A DNA stretch of 64,000 nt from Allobosea sp. BK604 (GCF_004341515.1 NZ_SLZF01000001.1:124001-188000); one strand, 5' to 3'; shown: positions 48,468 through 57,273, counted from the stretch's first letter. The notes: generated by a model not told the origin, from the letters alone. Program-made: numbers and translations.

Positions 48468-49010
48468 TCAGAGCCAGGCGATGTCGCCGAAGCCGCGGGC
48501 GATGTAGCCGCCCTTCGAGGCGCTCTCGCCCTCGTAGCCGAATAGCGCCCAGACATCCTTTTGGTTGTAGAGCGAGACGACGAGGCCGGAGCGCACGCCC
48601 TGGAAGAACTTGCCCTTCTGGATGGGGCGCAGCAGGTTGACGCGCTGGCTCTCCCAGCCGACCAGCGCATAGGGCGCCTTGTGCTGCTTCATTGCAGCGG
48701 CATCGAGCTCGGCGACGCTGCGCTCGATATCGCCCTTCACGGCCGCGTCTTTTGCCGCCTTCTCGTCATAGGGTTTCATCGCGATCGCGTAGAAGCGATC
48801 GGCCAGCCGGTCATGCGGATAGATGTCCCGCGCCAGCTTGATCAGGGTCAGCATGGTCTGCGGCTTGAGCGTCTTCACCTCCAGCCCCCAGGCCTCGCCG
48901 GCATGGATCAGCGCGCCGCCTGAGATCGCGATCGCGGCGGCCCCCGTCCCGGCAATGAAACGGCGACGGTCCATCGCCGCCGTCGATGCGGCTTCATGCA
49001 ATGTTGCCAT
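48468..49010 (-). CDS. Gluconate 2-dehydrogenase subunit 3-like protein (TAT signal)
   Basis: The 180-residue protein has a twin-arginine motif (MDRRRFIAGTGAAAIAISGG, 13-32), then TMLTLIKLARDIYPHDRLADRFY and NLLRPIQKGKFFQGVRSGLVVSLYNQKDVWALFGYEGES, the pattern of subunit 3 of membrane-bound dehydrogenases. It is thought to escort the GMC subunit through the TAT pathway. A strong GGGAGGAG precedes the ATG at 49010. The GMC gene follows after 27 bases. Confidence 0.88.
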   Translation of the reverse strand: MATLHEAASTAAMDRRRFIAGTGAAAIAISGGALIHAGEAWGLEVKTLKPQTMLTLIKLARDIYPHDRLADRFYAIAMKPYDEKAAKDAAVKGDIERSVAELDAAAMKQHKAPYALVGWESQRVNLLRPIQKGKFFQGVRSGLVVSLYNQKDVWALFGYEGESASKGGYIARGFGDIAWL

Positions 49011-49066
49011 GGTCTCCTCCCGTTCTTCCGGCGCGTTTCCCCGCTGCGCCGGCCAAGCCTGCGCTA

Positions 49067-49116
49067 GAGCGCGATGCCGAAATGTGGGATCCGGTTTTCG
49101 GACGACATCGTGCTCC
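49067..49116. repeat. Palindromic repeat, type C
   Basis: GAGCGCGATGCCGAAA and TTTTCGGACGACATCGTGCTC are near-complementary arms around a short centre. It belongs to the same broad class of intergenic palindromes as the neighbouring type B copy. A second small dyad, TCAGGTCG-CC-CGACCTGA, lies at 49146-49163. Confidence 0.6.
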
Positions 49117-49175
49117 AGCTCCTGGTTGAGAGACGGATTCAGATTTCAGGTCGCCCGACCTGAGATCATCCGGCT

Positions 49176-49275
49176 CTGGCGCATCGGCTCGAAAAGCGGA
49201 TTGCGCTTTTCGAGAAAATCCGATGCAAAACAAAGAGCTAGATCATCAGACCGGGATATCCGGTCCGATGATCTA
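49176..49275. repeat. Bipartite palindromic repeat, type B, copy 1
   Basis: The first hairpin has arms GCATCGG and CCGATGC, with nested TCGAAAAGC/GCTTTTCGA. The linker aaaacaaagagc follows, then the second hairpin TAGATCATC...GATGATCTA with GACCGG/CCGGTC inside. The layout equals that of type A with a different sequence. The last bases supply the TAG stop of the glyoxalase-fold gene. Confidence 0.8.
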
Positions 49276-49668
49276 GCGGTAGCGGCCGTGCTTCTGGAGG
49301 ACCTCGATCTTGTAGCCGTCGGGATCCTGGATGAAGAAGAACTTGGCGAGGAGCGCGCCCTCGCGATGGAACTCCTTGATTGGATTGGGAGAGAGCCCGG
49401 CCGCGCTCAGGCGCGCGTGTTCGGCTTCGAGATCCTCCACCGCGAAGGCGACGTGGCCATAGCCGTCGCCGGGCGCGTAAGGCTCCTTGCGGTCGTGATT
49501 GATCGTCAGCTCGATCTCGAAATCGGCCGCCGGATTGCGCAGATAGACCAGCGTGAAGCCCTCGAAGGCGAAGCGATCGGCGGTCTTCAGGCCGAACGCC
49601 GTCTCGTAGAAGGCGAGCGAGCGCCCCTCATCGAGCACGCGGATCATCATATGGATGGCTTTGGCCAC
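49273..49668 (-). CDS. Lactoylglutathione lyase-like VOC protein
   Basis: The 131-residue protein reads VAKAIHMMIRVLDEGRSLAFYETAFGL, FTLVYLRNP, FEIELTINHDR, GYGHVAFAVEDLEAEHARLSA and FFIQDPDGYKIEVLQ. This matches glyoxalase I, whose metal ligands are the early His, the Glu of the IELT strand, the His of GHVAF and the Glu of IEVLQ, all present. It converts the methylglyoxal-glutathione adduct to lactoylglutathione. The GTG at 49668 has AGGAG eight bases upstream. It is 10 bases after the cytochrome gene. Confidence 0.85.
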   Translation of the reverse strand: MAKAIHMMIRVLDEGRSLAFYETAFGLKTADRFAFEGFTLVYLRNPAADFEIELTINHDRKEPYAPGDGYGHVAFAVEDLEAEHARLSAAGLSPNPIKEFHREGALLAKFFFIQDPDGYKIEVLQKHGRYR

Positions 49669-49678
49669 GCGCGGGCTC

Positions 49679-50113
49679 CTATTTCGGCTCGGCAAGGGAT
49701 TTGAGATAGGCGATGACCAGCCTGCGCCGCTCGGCATCGCGCTGCCGGTAGGCCATGATCGTGCCCGGCCGCACGGCAGCGGCATCCTCGATCCAGCGGT
49801 CGAGCATGGCTTCGTCCCAGACGAAGCCGGAGCTCTTCAGCGCTTCGGAGAACTTGAAGTCGTCGCGGGCCGCGGCCGGCTTGCCGATGATGTCGTAGAG
49901 ATTGGGCCCCTGCCGGTTGGCCCCGCCCTTCTCGGCGGTGTGGCAGACGCCGCAGCTCGAGAGGAACTGCGCCTTCGCCTTGGTCGGGTCGAGTTCCTGC
50001 GCCGCAACGGGCAGCGCTCCGCCGAAAATGAGGACGGCGTTGATGGCGGTTGCAACTGCCAGACCGCTCGGCCTGGTGCTCGCACGGCGCCAGCGCGGCG
50101 TGCGCTCGTCCAT
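49679..50113 (-). CDS. Exported monohaem c-type cytochrome
   Basis: The 144-residue protein has a basic N-terminus and hydrophobic signal (LAVATAINAVLIFGGALPVAAQ), a haem-binding CGVCH (54-58), and Met119 in PGTIMAYR as the likely sixth ligand. It ends RRRLVIAYLKSLAEP. This is a class I cytochrome c of the cyt c550/c552 type. Its place upstream of the subunit 3 and GMC genes suggests it takes electrons from that dehydrogenase in the periplasm. A TTG four codons earlier is an alternative start. Confidence 0.87.
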   Translation of the reverse strand: MDERTPRWRRASTRPSGLAVATAINAVLIFGGALPVAAQELDPTKAKAQFLSSCGVCHTAEKGGANRQGPNLYDIIGKPAAARDDFKFSEALKSSGFVWDEAMLDRWIEDAAAVRPGTIMAYRQRDAERRRLVIAYLKSLAEPK

Positions 50114-50237
50114 ATGGGAAGGCAATGCTCGCGACCTCGTCTGTTCAGGTCGATCGAGCTTAGGAGCGGCTTCTCCGGAGCGGGTAGTATAGGACTACTA
50201 CAATTCAAAACAGATCGGGATCATTCCCCGAACCGCC

Positions 50238-50567
50238 CTATTCCGCTGCCGTGTGGAAGGCCTGCACGGCCTCGCGCCGCAGCCTGTCATTGTCGTCCTC
50301 CTGCCCGCGCACCTCGGCAAGGTAAGTCAGGCAGGCACAGCGCAGGAGCGAGGTGAAGTTCATCTCCTCCTCCTGGAATTCCAGCACCTCGTCATGCAGC
50401 TTGCTCAGGAAGCGCCCGAGCGTGACGCCCTGCAGCATCGCGATTTCTTCGAGGATGTCCCAGAAGGCCGCTTCGAGCCGTATCGAGGTCGCATGCCCGC
50501 CGAGCCGGATCGAGCGCGTCTGATAGGCGTAGCGATCCGCGGTCTGGGCCGAGAAGATCCGGCACAT
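50238..50567 (-). CDS. Ribbon-helix-helix domain protein
   Basis: The 109-residue protein has YQTRSIRLGGHATSIRLEAAFWDILEEIAMLQGVTLGRFLSKLHDEV, the pattern of the RHH_4 family of alphaproteobacterial regulators: a beta strand with alternating residues (SIRLE), then two helices. It probably binds DNA as a dimer; no target is visible. GGGAGG lies eight bases before the ATG at 50567. Confidence 0.82.
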   Translation of the reverse strand: MCRIFSAQTADRYAYQTRSIRLGGHATSIRLEAAFWDILEEIAMLQGVTLGRFLSKLHDEVLEFQEEEMNFTSLLRCACLTYLAEVRGQEDDNDRLRREAVQAFHTAAE

Positions 50568-50907
50568 GGTCCACCTCCCTGACGGCTTGTTGTGTCGCCT
50601 TGTCGGAGAGGATGGCCCCGCTTCGGGGCGCTGTAAACCATCTCGCGAGCCACGGCCCCGCGCCTGGCGCATCGGCCCGAAAAGTGGGTTGCGGTTTTCG
50701 GAAAAGCCGATGCGAAAACAGGAAGCTGGATCATCGGACCGGATACGAAATCCGGTCCGATGATCGCGGAACCTGTTTGAGAATTTACTGGCGCGGGCCG
50801 GCTGGCGTGGCCGTCGAGAACCGGAGCGGAGCGGGCATCGAGCCGCGAGCACCGGAACCTCAAACAGCCGCGTCAGACGGCGACGCCAGTAGACATAGCA
50901 GGCAGCC
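50568..50907. other. Intergenic region holding a type B repeat
   Basis: Between the RHH gene and the peptide-binding protein gene no coding sequence is supported. The main content is the type B palindromic element at 50669-50765. Open frames across it are translated repeat. Confidence 0.5.
50669..50765. repeat. Bipartite palindromic repeat, type B, copy 2
   Basis: The first hairpin GCATCGGCCCGAAAA...TTTTCGGAAAAGCCGATGC is followed by linker gaaaacaggaagctg. In the second hairpin, GATCATCGGACCGGAT (50729-50744) pairs perfectly with 50750-50765 around ACGAA: 16 base pairs. Confidence 0.85.
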
Positions 50908-52497
50908 TCAGGCCTTCTTCTCCATGTTCCAGAAGAACTGCACCGGCGAGAGCACCATGCCGGTCAGGCTCTTGCGATAGGCCATCGGCTGCTGCACCAG
51001 CCCGCCGGGCGCATAGGGCACGGTCTCGAAGGCGCGGGTCTCGATCGCCGCCGCGAGCTCCTTCTGCTTGGCCGCGTCGGGCGTGGCGATCCACTGGTCG
51101 CGCAGGCCTTCCAGCGTCGGGTCGTCCGGCCAGCCGAACCAGGCGGCCGAGCCATTGGCGCGCAGCAACGGATGCAGCGCCGGATTGAGCACGTCGGCGC
51201 CGGACCAGAGCGTGTGGAACAGCGACCAGCCGCCCTGATCGGGCAGGCCGCGATTGGAGCGCCGCCCGATGAAGCTCGCCCAGTCGGTCGCGACGAGATC
51301 GACGGTCATGCCAAGCTTCTTGAGCAGTTCCTGCGTCACCAGGCACTGGTTGTAGGCGATCGGCTGGTCGGCCGGTGCCAGCAGCAGCACCTTCTCGCCC
51401 TTGTAGCCGGCCTCCTGCAGCATCGCCTTGGCCTTCTCGACATTGTTGCCGAGCGCGGCCTGGCCGCCCGCCCCGGTCGACATCGGCGAGCCCGGCGTGA
51501 AGAAGGTCTTGCACTCCTGATAGTAGTCCTTGTTGCCGACGACCGCCTCCATGTAGTCGGCCTGGTTGATCGCCATCATCACCGCCCGGCGGATGCCGGG
51601 ATTGTTGAAGGGCGGCTGCTGGTGGTTGAAGCGCATCAGCAGGATGAGCCCGAGCGGCACGTTCTCGATGGCGATGTCGGGATTGCCTTTGAGCATCGGC
51701 AGCAGGTCGACCGGCGGCTGCTCATACCAGTCGACCTCGCCCTGCATCAGCGCGCCTGACGCGGCCGCGACCTCGGTCAGCGCCAGCCATTCGATCCGGT
51801 CGATCTTGGCGACCTTGCCACCGGCGGCCCAGGACGGGGCCTCCTCACGCGGCTTGTAGGCGGCGAAGCGCTCGTAGATCGCGTTCTGGCCGGGGACCCA
51901 TTGCTTGTCCATGAAGCGCCAGGGGCCGGAGCCGATCGCCTCGGTGATGTTCTTGGTCGGCTCGGTCATCGCCACGCGTTCGGGCATGATGAAGGGCACG
52001 TTCGACGAGAGCTTGCCGAGCGCGTCCGGCAGCATCGGGAAGGGCTTCTTCAGCCGCACAGCGAAGGTGCGCTGGTCGACCACATCATAGCCTTCGACGA
52101 AGGTAGCGAAGGTCTGGCCGAAGGCGTCGCGGGCCGACCAGCGCTTGATCGAGGCGATGCAGTCCTGCGCCCTCACCGGCTGACCATCATGGAAGCTCAG
52201 CCCGTCACGCAGGTGGAAGGTCCAGCGCAGACCATCCGGCGCAGTCTCCCAGTTCTGCACCATTTGCGGCTGGATGCGGAACTGGCTGTCGGTCGCGAAC
52301 AGCGTATCATATATCAGATAGCCGTGATTGCGGATGACATAGCTCGTCGCCACGATCGGATCGAGCGAGGGCAGCGGTGTCGAGGGGATGAAGCGCAGCG
52401 TGCTGCTGCGCGCTTGAGCACGTACCGAAAATCCGCCGAAACTGCTTGCAGCAACTGCCGCAGTTCCGGCCAATAGTTCACGGCGATTGAGTTTCAT
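50908..52497 (-). CDS. Family 5 (peptide/nickel-type) ABC solute-binding protein
   Basis: The 529-residue protein has a twin-arginine signal (MKLNRRELLAGTAAVAASSF) and the SBP_bac_5 pattern: LPSLDPIVATSYVIRNHGYLIYDTL, WTFHLRDGLSFHDGQPVRAQDCIASIKRW, FNNPGIRRAVMMAINQADYM and KAKAMLQEAGYKGEKVLLL. It binds peptides or other small solutes in the periplasm for an ABC importer. No permease or ATPase genes are next to it, so it is an orphan. AGGGGAG precedes the ATG at 52497. Confidence 0.92.
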   Translation of the reverse strand: MKLNRRELLAGTAAVAASSFGGFSVRAQARSSTLRFIPSTPLPSLDPIVATSYVIRNHGYLIYDTLFATDSQFRIQPQMVQNWETAPDGLRWTFHLRDGLSFHDGQPVRAQDCIASIKRWSARDAFGQTFATFVEGYDVVDQRTFAVRLKKPFPMLPDALGKLSSNVPFIMPERVAMTEPTKNITEAIGSGPWRFMDKQWVPGQNAIYERFAAYKPREEAPSWAAGGKVAKIDRIEWLALTEVAAASGALMQGEVDWYEQPPVDLLPMLKGNPDIAIENVPLGLILLMRFNHQQPPFNNPGIRRAVMMAINQADYMEAVVGNKDYYQECKTFFTPGSPMSTGAGGQAALGNNVEKAKAMLQEAGYKGEKVLLLAPADQPIAYNQCLVTQELLKKLGMTVDLVATDWASFIGRRSNRGLPDQGGWSLFHTLWSGADVLNPALHPLLRANGSAAWFGWPDDPTLEGLRDQWIATPDAAKQKELAAAIETRAFETVPYAPGGLVQQPMAYRKSLTGMVLSPVQFFWNMEKKA

Positions 52498-52603
52498 CCC
52501 GCATCTCCCCTGCATTGGACAAGCCCGCGCCGTGCGCGGCTGCTATGGTTCTAGCAAGAGATATACCAGCATCGTTGCGATGGAGGCGCAATGCCGGGAG
52601 GGC

Positions 52604-52990
52604 TCAGACTTTCAGCCGTGCCGTGACCTCGATTTCGACCTTCATCTCCGGCCTGAGCAGCCCGGCGATGACATAGATGCCCGCAGCCGGCCTGATCTCG
52701 CCGAAGACCTCGCCACAGACCGTCAGCACGGGCTCGCAATAGGCTCGGTCGGTGACGAAATACTGCGCCCGCACCGCCTGCGCGAGGGACGAGCCGGCCT
52801 CGGCCAGCACATTGCCGATGGTGCGGAAGATGTTGCGTGCCTGCTCGGCCGGGTCCTCGGGCATGGTCATGGTGGCGTAGTCGTAGCCCGTGGTGCCGGA
52901 GACGAAGACGAGATCGCCGTCGATCACGGCGCGCGAATAGCCGAAGCTGCGCTCGAACGGCGAACCGGTGGAGATCAGGCGGCGGGTCAT
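52604..52990 (-). CDS. RidA/YjgF-family protein
   Basis: The 128-residue protein reads MTRRLISTGSPFERSFGYSRAVIDGDLVFVSGTTG, EQARNIFRTIGNVLAEAGSSLAQAVRAQYFVTD and KVEIEVTARL, the standard Rid pattern. Members hydrolyse reactive imines or enamines from PLP enzymes, but this subgroup lacks an obvious catalytic-Arg signature, so its reaction is unsure. AAGG lies before the ATG at 52990; the upstream extension is rejected. It is followed by an unrelated gene. Confidence 0.88.
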   Translation of the reverse strand: MTRRLISTGSPFERSFGYSRAVIDGDLVFVSGTTGYDYATMTMPEDPAEQARNIFRTIGNVLAEAGSSLAQAVRAQYFVTDRAYCEPVLTVCGEVFGEIRPAAGIYVIAGLLRPEMKVEIEVTARLKV

Positions 52991-53073
52991 GTCGGGCCTT
53001 GCGCTGGTGGCGTCGGCGGCAATCAGGCCCGAGAACCGCGCGCCACGCAATTTCGCTTTGGTGATGCGACCGA

Positions 53074-54246
53074 TCAGCGGCCTTTGAGCGCCCTGAGCAC
53101 CTTCGCGCCCGGCCGGCCGGTCTGCTGCATGCCGATCTGGGCCTCGACCTGCTTGATCGCGTTGCGCGTCAACGAACCGACGGCACCGTCGGGCTCGCCG
53201 ACATCATAGCCGCGCGCGATCAGGAGGCGCTGCAATTCGCGGCGCTGCTCGCGCGAGAGCGGCGGGTCATCGGTCGGCCAATCCGCCTGCACGCCGGGCC
53301 GGCCGCGGATGCGGTCGGAGAGCAGCGAGATCGCCAGCGCATAGGAATCGGCGCCGTTATAGCTGTAGGCGGCATCATAGTTCTTGAAGACGAGAAAGGC
53401 GGGGCCGTTGCGTCCGGCAGGCATCAGCAGCCCGGCATTGCCCGTGCCCGAGAGCGGCGAGCCGTCATATTTGACGATGCCGCGCGCCGCCCAGGACGAG
53501 ACCGGGTGCTTCGGATTCCGCCCGGCCGGACCAGAATAGCCATTCGGCACGCGCACCTCGTAGCCCCAGGTCGCGCCGGTGACCCAGCCGGCCTTGTCCA
53601 TGAAATTCGCGGTCGAATGCAGCGCATCGGCGACCGAGTCGACCAGGTCGCGCCGCCCGTCGCCGTCGCCATCGACGGCGAGCCGCAAATAGGTCGAGGG
53701 GATGAACTGGGTATGGCCGAAGGCGCCGGCCCAGGAACCGAAGAGCCGGTCGGCCTTAAGGTCGCCACGCTGGATGATCTGCAGGGTCGCGATCAACTCG
53801 CCCTTGAAGAAGGCGTTGCGGCGCGGTGCCAGGCAGGCGCCGGTCGAAAGCGCCTGCACCAGCGGCATCTTGCCCCGTGCCTTGCCGAAATCGCTCTCGA
53901 CGCCCCAGACCGCGACGATCGTATGCCGGTCGACACCGAAGCGCTGCTCGGCCGCGGCCAGCACCGAGCCATATTGGCGCAGCATGTTGCGCCCTTCAGC
54001 GACCTTTTCGTCGTCGACCAGCGTGCCGAGATAGTCCCAGATCGGCGTCTTGAACTCCGGCTGGTTGTTCATCGCCTCGATCACCTTCATGTCGGGCGTG
54101 ACGCCCGCCATAGCACGATCGAACGTGGCCCCGGAGACGCCCTTGGCCGCTGCCGCCGAGCGCAGCCCGGCGACACAGTCGTCGAAATCCGCATGAGCGG
54201 TCGTAGCTGCGAGAAGGAGCGGAAGTGCCAGTCTGAGCGCGCGCAT
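53074..54246 (-). CDS. Lytic murein transglycosylase (MltB-like) with peptidoglycan-binding domain
   Basis: The 390-residue protein has a signal peptide (MRALRLALPLLLAATTAHA), an SLT_2 domain with catalytic Glu117 in AVWGVESDFG, FGSWAGAFGHTQFIPSTYLRLAVDGDGDGRRDLV, and a C-terminal peptidoglycan-binding domain (LSREQRRELQRLLIARGYDVGEPDG, LTRNAIKQVEAQIG). It cleaves the glycan strand of peptidoglycan in the periplasm. There is no lipobox, so it should be soluble. The ATG at 54246 follows GGGG; a GTG three codons earlier is possible. Confidence 0.92.
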   Translation of the reverse strand: MRALRLALPLLLAATTAHADFDDCVAGLRSAAAAKGVSGATFDRAMAGVTPDMKVIEAMNNQPEFKTPIWDYLGTLVDDEKVAEGRNMLRQYGSVLAAAEQRFGVDRHTIVAVWGVESDFGKARGKMPLVQALSTGACLAPRRNAFFKGELIATLQIIQRGDLKADRLFGSWAGAFGHTQFIPSTYLRLAVDGDGDGRRDLVDSVADALHSTANFMDKAGWVTGATWGYEVRVPNGYSGPAGRNPKHPVSSWAARGIVKYDGSPLSGTGNAGLLMPAGRNGPAFLVFKNYDAAYSYNGADSYALAISLLSDRIRGRPGVQADWPTDDPPLSREQRRELQRLLIARGYDVGEPDGAVGSLTRNAIKQVEAQIGMQQTGRPGAKVLRALKGR

Positions 54247-54454
54247 GAACCCCACCGAATCTAAGGATTGCCGCGAATCTAGGGCGCAGGGGTTAAGAGA
54301 GGTTAACCATGTGGTTGCGTGCGACGTGGAAAGGGCGGCCAGGGCCAGCGCGGACGATCATCATTCTGTCGAAGAAGCCGCGCCAAGGCCGAGCCCGCCC
54401 TATCGGTGACAAGAATGCACAGTTACGGTTCAAGCTCATTCAATTGGCCGCATC

Positions 54455-54811
54455 ATGCAAATCAGCTCCACCACCTATCTCCTGCCCATCGTCATGTTGT
54501 TCGCTTCGAACATCTTCATGACCTTCGCCTGGTACGGGCATCTCAGCTACAAGGGCACGGCGATCCTGCTCGCGATCTTCGCGAGCTGGATGATCGCATT
54601 GCCGGAATACATGCTGGCTGTCCCGGCCAACCGCATCGGCTCGGCCGTCTATTCGGCCGCCGAGCTGAAGACGATGCAGGAGATCATCACCTTGATCGTC
54701 TTCGCCGGTTTCTCGGTGCTCTGGCTTAAACAGCCGCTCGGCTGGAACCACGCTATCGGCTTCGCGCTGATCGCGGCCGGCGCCTTCTTCATCTTCCAGG
54801 CGAAGGCCTGA
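54455..54811 (+). CDS. DUF486 small DMT-like membrane protein
   Basis: The 118-residue protein has four hydrophobic helices and the DUF486 phrases FASNIFMTFAWYGHLSYKG, FASWMIALPEYMLAVPANRIG and ELKTMQEIITLIVFAGFSVLWL. It resembles one half of an EamA transporter; its solute is unknown. It stops six bases before the next ATG, so it is probably co-transcribed with the methyltransferase gene. Confidence 0.92.
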   Translation: MQISSTTYLLPIVMLFASNIFMTFAWYGHLSYKGTAILLAIFASWMIALPEYMLAVPANRIGSAVYSAAELKTMQEIITLIVFAGFSVLWLKQPLGWNHAIGFALIAAGAFFIFQAKA

Positions 54812-54816
54812 GATCG

Positions 54817-55578
54817 ATGGCGCCGATCCCCTCCTCCGAGCATCCCGCCGTCGAGACCTATCTCGCCGAGGGCTATCACCGCGTCGTCGGCATGTCCTCC
54901 CGCTTCGCCGCGGCGGTCTGCACAAGGTTGCTGCGGCTGCAGACGGCGGAGGGCGTCACTGGACCGGTCGCCGAGATCGGCACGTTCGAGGGCCGCTTCT
55001 TCATCGCGCTCGCGCACGCGCTGGAGCCCGGCGAGGTCGCGCTCGCCATCGACGTATTCGAATGGCCCGACACGGGCGTGAAAGAACGCTTCGAGGCCAA
55101 TTTGCTGACCCACGGCATCGCGCCGGAACGCCGTGTCACGATCAAAGCCGATGCCGGCACGATGGCTCCGGCCGAGCTGCTGGGCCATGCCGGCGGCCGA
55201 AAGTTGCGGCTCGTCCATATCGACGGCGACCATTCGCGCACCGCGCTGACCAAGGACCTCGAACTCGCCACCGCCTGCCTCTCGGATGGCGGGCTGATCG
55301 TCCTCGACGATATGCTCCACCCGGGCTACCCGACCTTGGCGGTTGCTGTGCAAAACTACCTCGAACGGCATCCTGAGATTGTGCCGCTGTGCATCATCGA
55401 CCGCGAGACGATTGTCGCAGCAGCCAAGTTCGTGCTTTGCCATCGCTCCTGGTTCGAGCGCTACCAGACCCGGCTGCTCGATATTTTCAAGGAGCAAATC
55501 TGGCCGCTCGGCGCCGATTTCGAGCCGCACTGGTGCCCGGTGCTCTCGCTCGACACGCGGCTGGCGGACATCACCTAG
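54817..55578 (+). CDS. Class I SAM-dependent methyltransferase (Methyltransf_24 type)
   Basis: The 253-residue protein has motif I in GPVAEIGTFEGRFFIALA (~49-66), LAIDVFEWP after the second strand, RLVHIDGDHSRTALTKDL (the metal/substrate loop) and GGLIVLDDMLHPGYPTL. This is the same broad family as the truncated gene at position 2. The C-terminal 70 residues have aromatic and cysteine residues (CHRSWFERYQTRL, HWCPVLSL). The substrate is unknown. It starts six bases after the DUF486 gene. Confidence 0.85.
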   Translation: MAPIPSSEHPAVETYLAEGYHRVVGMSSRFAAAVCTRLLRLQTAEGVTGPVAEIGTFEGRFFIALAHALEPGEVALAIDVFEWPDTGVKERFEANLLTHGIAPERRVTIKADAGTMAPAELLGHAGGRKLRLVHIDGDHSRTALTKDLELATACLSDGGLIVLDDMLHPGYPTLAVAVQNYLERHPEIVPLCIIDRETIVAAAKFVLCHRSWFERYQTRLLDIFKEQIWPLGADFEPHWCPVLSLDTRLADIT

Positions 55579-55609
55579 CCACCGCTTCCCAGCCTAAGGA
55601 GACCAAGTC

Positions 55610-55912
55610 TTGATCAGAACGGCATTGCTTGCCGGCTGCCTTCTGGCGGCCGCGAGCCCGGCGCTCGCCGGCCCGACCTGCAGCCCGAGCGACGACAGCG
55701 TACGCATCCTCGCCTCGGCCTCGCCGAACAACCTGCACCGCGACTATCGCGGCGCCAACCAGATTGGCACCGGCTGGTCGCTGCAGGTCGAGCGCACCAC
55801 GCATGACGCCTCGGGCACCGAATACTATATCGGCGACCTCTATTCACCGACCGGCGAACTCGCCAAGCGCAAGGTTTTCGCGCTCGAGCGCGAGTGGGAT
55901 TGCGGGCCCTGA
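55610..55912 (+). CDS. Small exported hypothetical protein
   Basis: The 100-residue product has a signal peptide (MIRTALLAGCLLAAASPALAG) and a mature part with two cysteines (GPTCSPSDDSV and EWDCGP), probably a disulfide. Its blocks are IGTGWSLQVERTTHD and YYIGDLYSPTGELAKRKVFALE. Start codon TTG at 55610 has AAGGAGA eight bases upstream, a strong site. I do not recognise a family. It follows the methyltransferase gene by 31 bases. Confidence 0.68.
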   Translation: MIRTALLAGCLLAAASPALAGPTCSPSDDSVRILASASPNNLHRDYRGANQIGTGWSLQVERTTHDASGTEYYIGDLYSPTGELAKRKVFALEREWDCGP

Positions 55913-55948
55913 GCGCCTTCTCAGGTCATTGCGAACCTAAAGCCGGAT

Positions 55949-55975
55949 CCGATCAGGTTGAATCAACCTGATCGG
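55949..55975. repeat. 27-bp perfect palindrome within a dispersed repeat
   Basis: CCGATCAGGTTGA (55949-55961) and TCAACCTGATCGG (55963-55975) are exact complements around one A. Following bases (TGAATCCGCCTCTAACTATTG) fit a repeat common in Hyphomicrobiales intergenic regions, by recollection. It lies between convergent genes and has no T-run. Confidence 0.75.
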
Positions 55976-56088
55976 TGAATCCGCCTCTAACTATTGATAG
56001 AGAACGTGTGATCCGGTGGGCCCCAGTGCCCGACGGCCCCTGGGCTGCTTCGAAGGCTACGCCTCCTCGCACTGATGATGGGGATTGC

Positions 56089-57222
56089 CTACCGCGCCGG
56101 CTTCACCCGCAGGACCTTCCCCTTCTCGTCATCGCTCAGCAGGTAGAGGAAACCGTCCGGTCCCTGCCGGACATCGCGGATGCGCTCGCCGAGACCGGCC
56201 AGCAAGCGCTCCTCGCCGGTCACCGCCTCGCCCTTGGTCGAGAGCCGAACCAGCATCTGCCCGGCGAGCGCGCCGACGAAGAGCGAGTTCTTCCAGGCCG
56301 GCCAGACATCGCCCGTATAGAAGGCCGCGCCCGAAGGCGCGATCGACGGATCCCAGTAGAATAGCGGCTGCTCCATGCCGGGCTTCGAGGTTCCCTCTCC
56401 GATCTTCGCGCCGGAATAGTCGATGCCGTAGGTGATGACCGGCCAGCCATAGTTCCGCCCGGCCTTGGGCGTGTTGATCTCGTCGCCGCCACGCGCTGCA
56501 TGTTCGGCGGTCCAGAGCTGGCCTGTCTCGGGATGGAGAGCAGCGCCCTGGACGTTCCGATGGCCGATCGACCAGATCTCCGGCGCCCAGCCTTCCTTCT
56601 TCGGATTGCCCGGAGCCGGCCCGCCATCAGGGCTAATGCGCAGCAGCTTGCCGATATGGTTGGCCGGATTCTGCGCCTGGTCGCGCTGGCTGTAGCGATC
56701 GCCGACCGTGACGAAGAGCGCGCCTGTGCGGTCGAAGACCAGCCGCGAGCCGAAATGCATGTTGCTGTTGATCGCCGGGCTCTGCCGGAAGATCACGTTG
56801 AGCCCCTCCAGCGCCGTGCCGTTGGCGCTGAGCCTGGCCTTGGCCACGCTGGTGCCGTTGCCGCCGGCGCGCGGCTCGGCGAAGGACAGGTAGAGCGTCC
56901 GGTTCTGCGCGAAATTCGGATCGAGCACGACATCGAGCAACCCGCCCTGCCCGCGCGCGACCACATTGGGCACGCCGGTGATCGGCCGCGAGATCTCGCC
57001 GGAGGCCGAGACCAGCCGCAGCCGCCCCGGCCGTTCGGTCACCAGCATGCGCCGGTCGGGCAGGAAGGCCAAGCCCCAGGGGTGCTCGAGCCCGCTCGCG
57101 ACCGTCTCGACGACGAGGTCGCCCGCGCTCGAGGGAAAACGCTGCTGGGCGACAGCCGGCAGCATGAAGGCCGAAATTGCGAGCGCGAGGCTGACGCGAA
57201 TGGCAAGGGCGGTGCGGTGCAT
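56089..57222 (-). CDS. PQQ-type sugar dehydrogenase (YliI/aldose dehydrogenase family)
   Basis: The 377-residue protein has a signal peptide (MHRTALAIRVSLALAISAFML...VAQQ) and the six-bladed propeller of soluble aldose dehydrogenases: GLEHPWGLAFLPDRRMLVTERPGRL, GQGGLLDVVLDP, HFGSRLVFDRTGALFVTVGDR, GHRNVQGAALHPETGQLWTAEHAARGGDEIN and DVRQGPDGFLYLLSDD. It would oxidise sugars in the periplasm using PQQ and calcium; no PQQ synthesis gene is nearby. GGGAG lies eight bases before the ATG. Confidence 0.92.
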   Translation of the reverse strand: MHRTALAIRVSLALAISAFMLPAVAQQRFPSSAGDLVVETVASGLEHPWGLAFLPDRRMLVTERPGRLRLVSASGEISRPITGVPNVVARGQGGLLDVVLDPNFAQNRTLYLSFAEPRAGGNGTSVAKARLSANGTALEGLNVIFRQSPAINSNMHFGSRLVFDRTGALFVTVGDRYSQRDQAQNPANHIGKLLRISPDGGPAPGNPKKEGWAPEIWSIGHRNVQGAALHPETGQLWTAEHAARGGDEINTPKAGRNYGWPVITYGIDYSGAKIGEGTSKPGMEQPLFYWDPSIAPSGAAFYTGDVWPAWKNSLFVGALAGQMLVRLSTKGEAVTGEERLLAGLGERIRDVRQGPDGFLYLLSDDEKGKVLRVKPAR

Positions 57223-57273
57223 CGAGGTCTCCCTGTCGTTCCGGTGAACGTCAGTGGACGAAAACGCGCCCGC

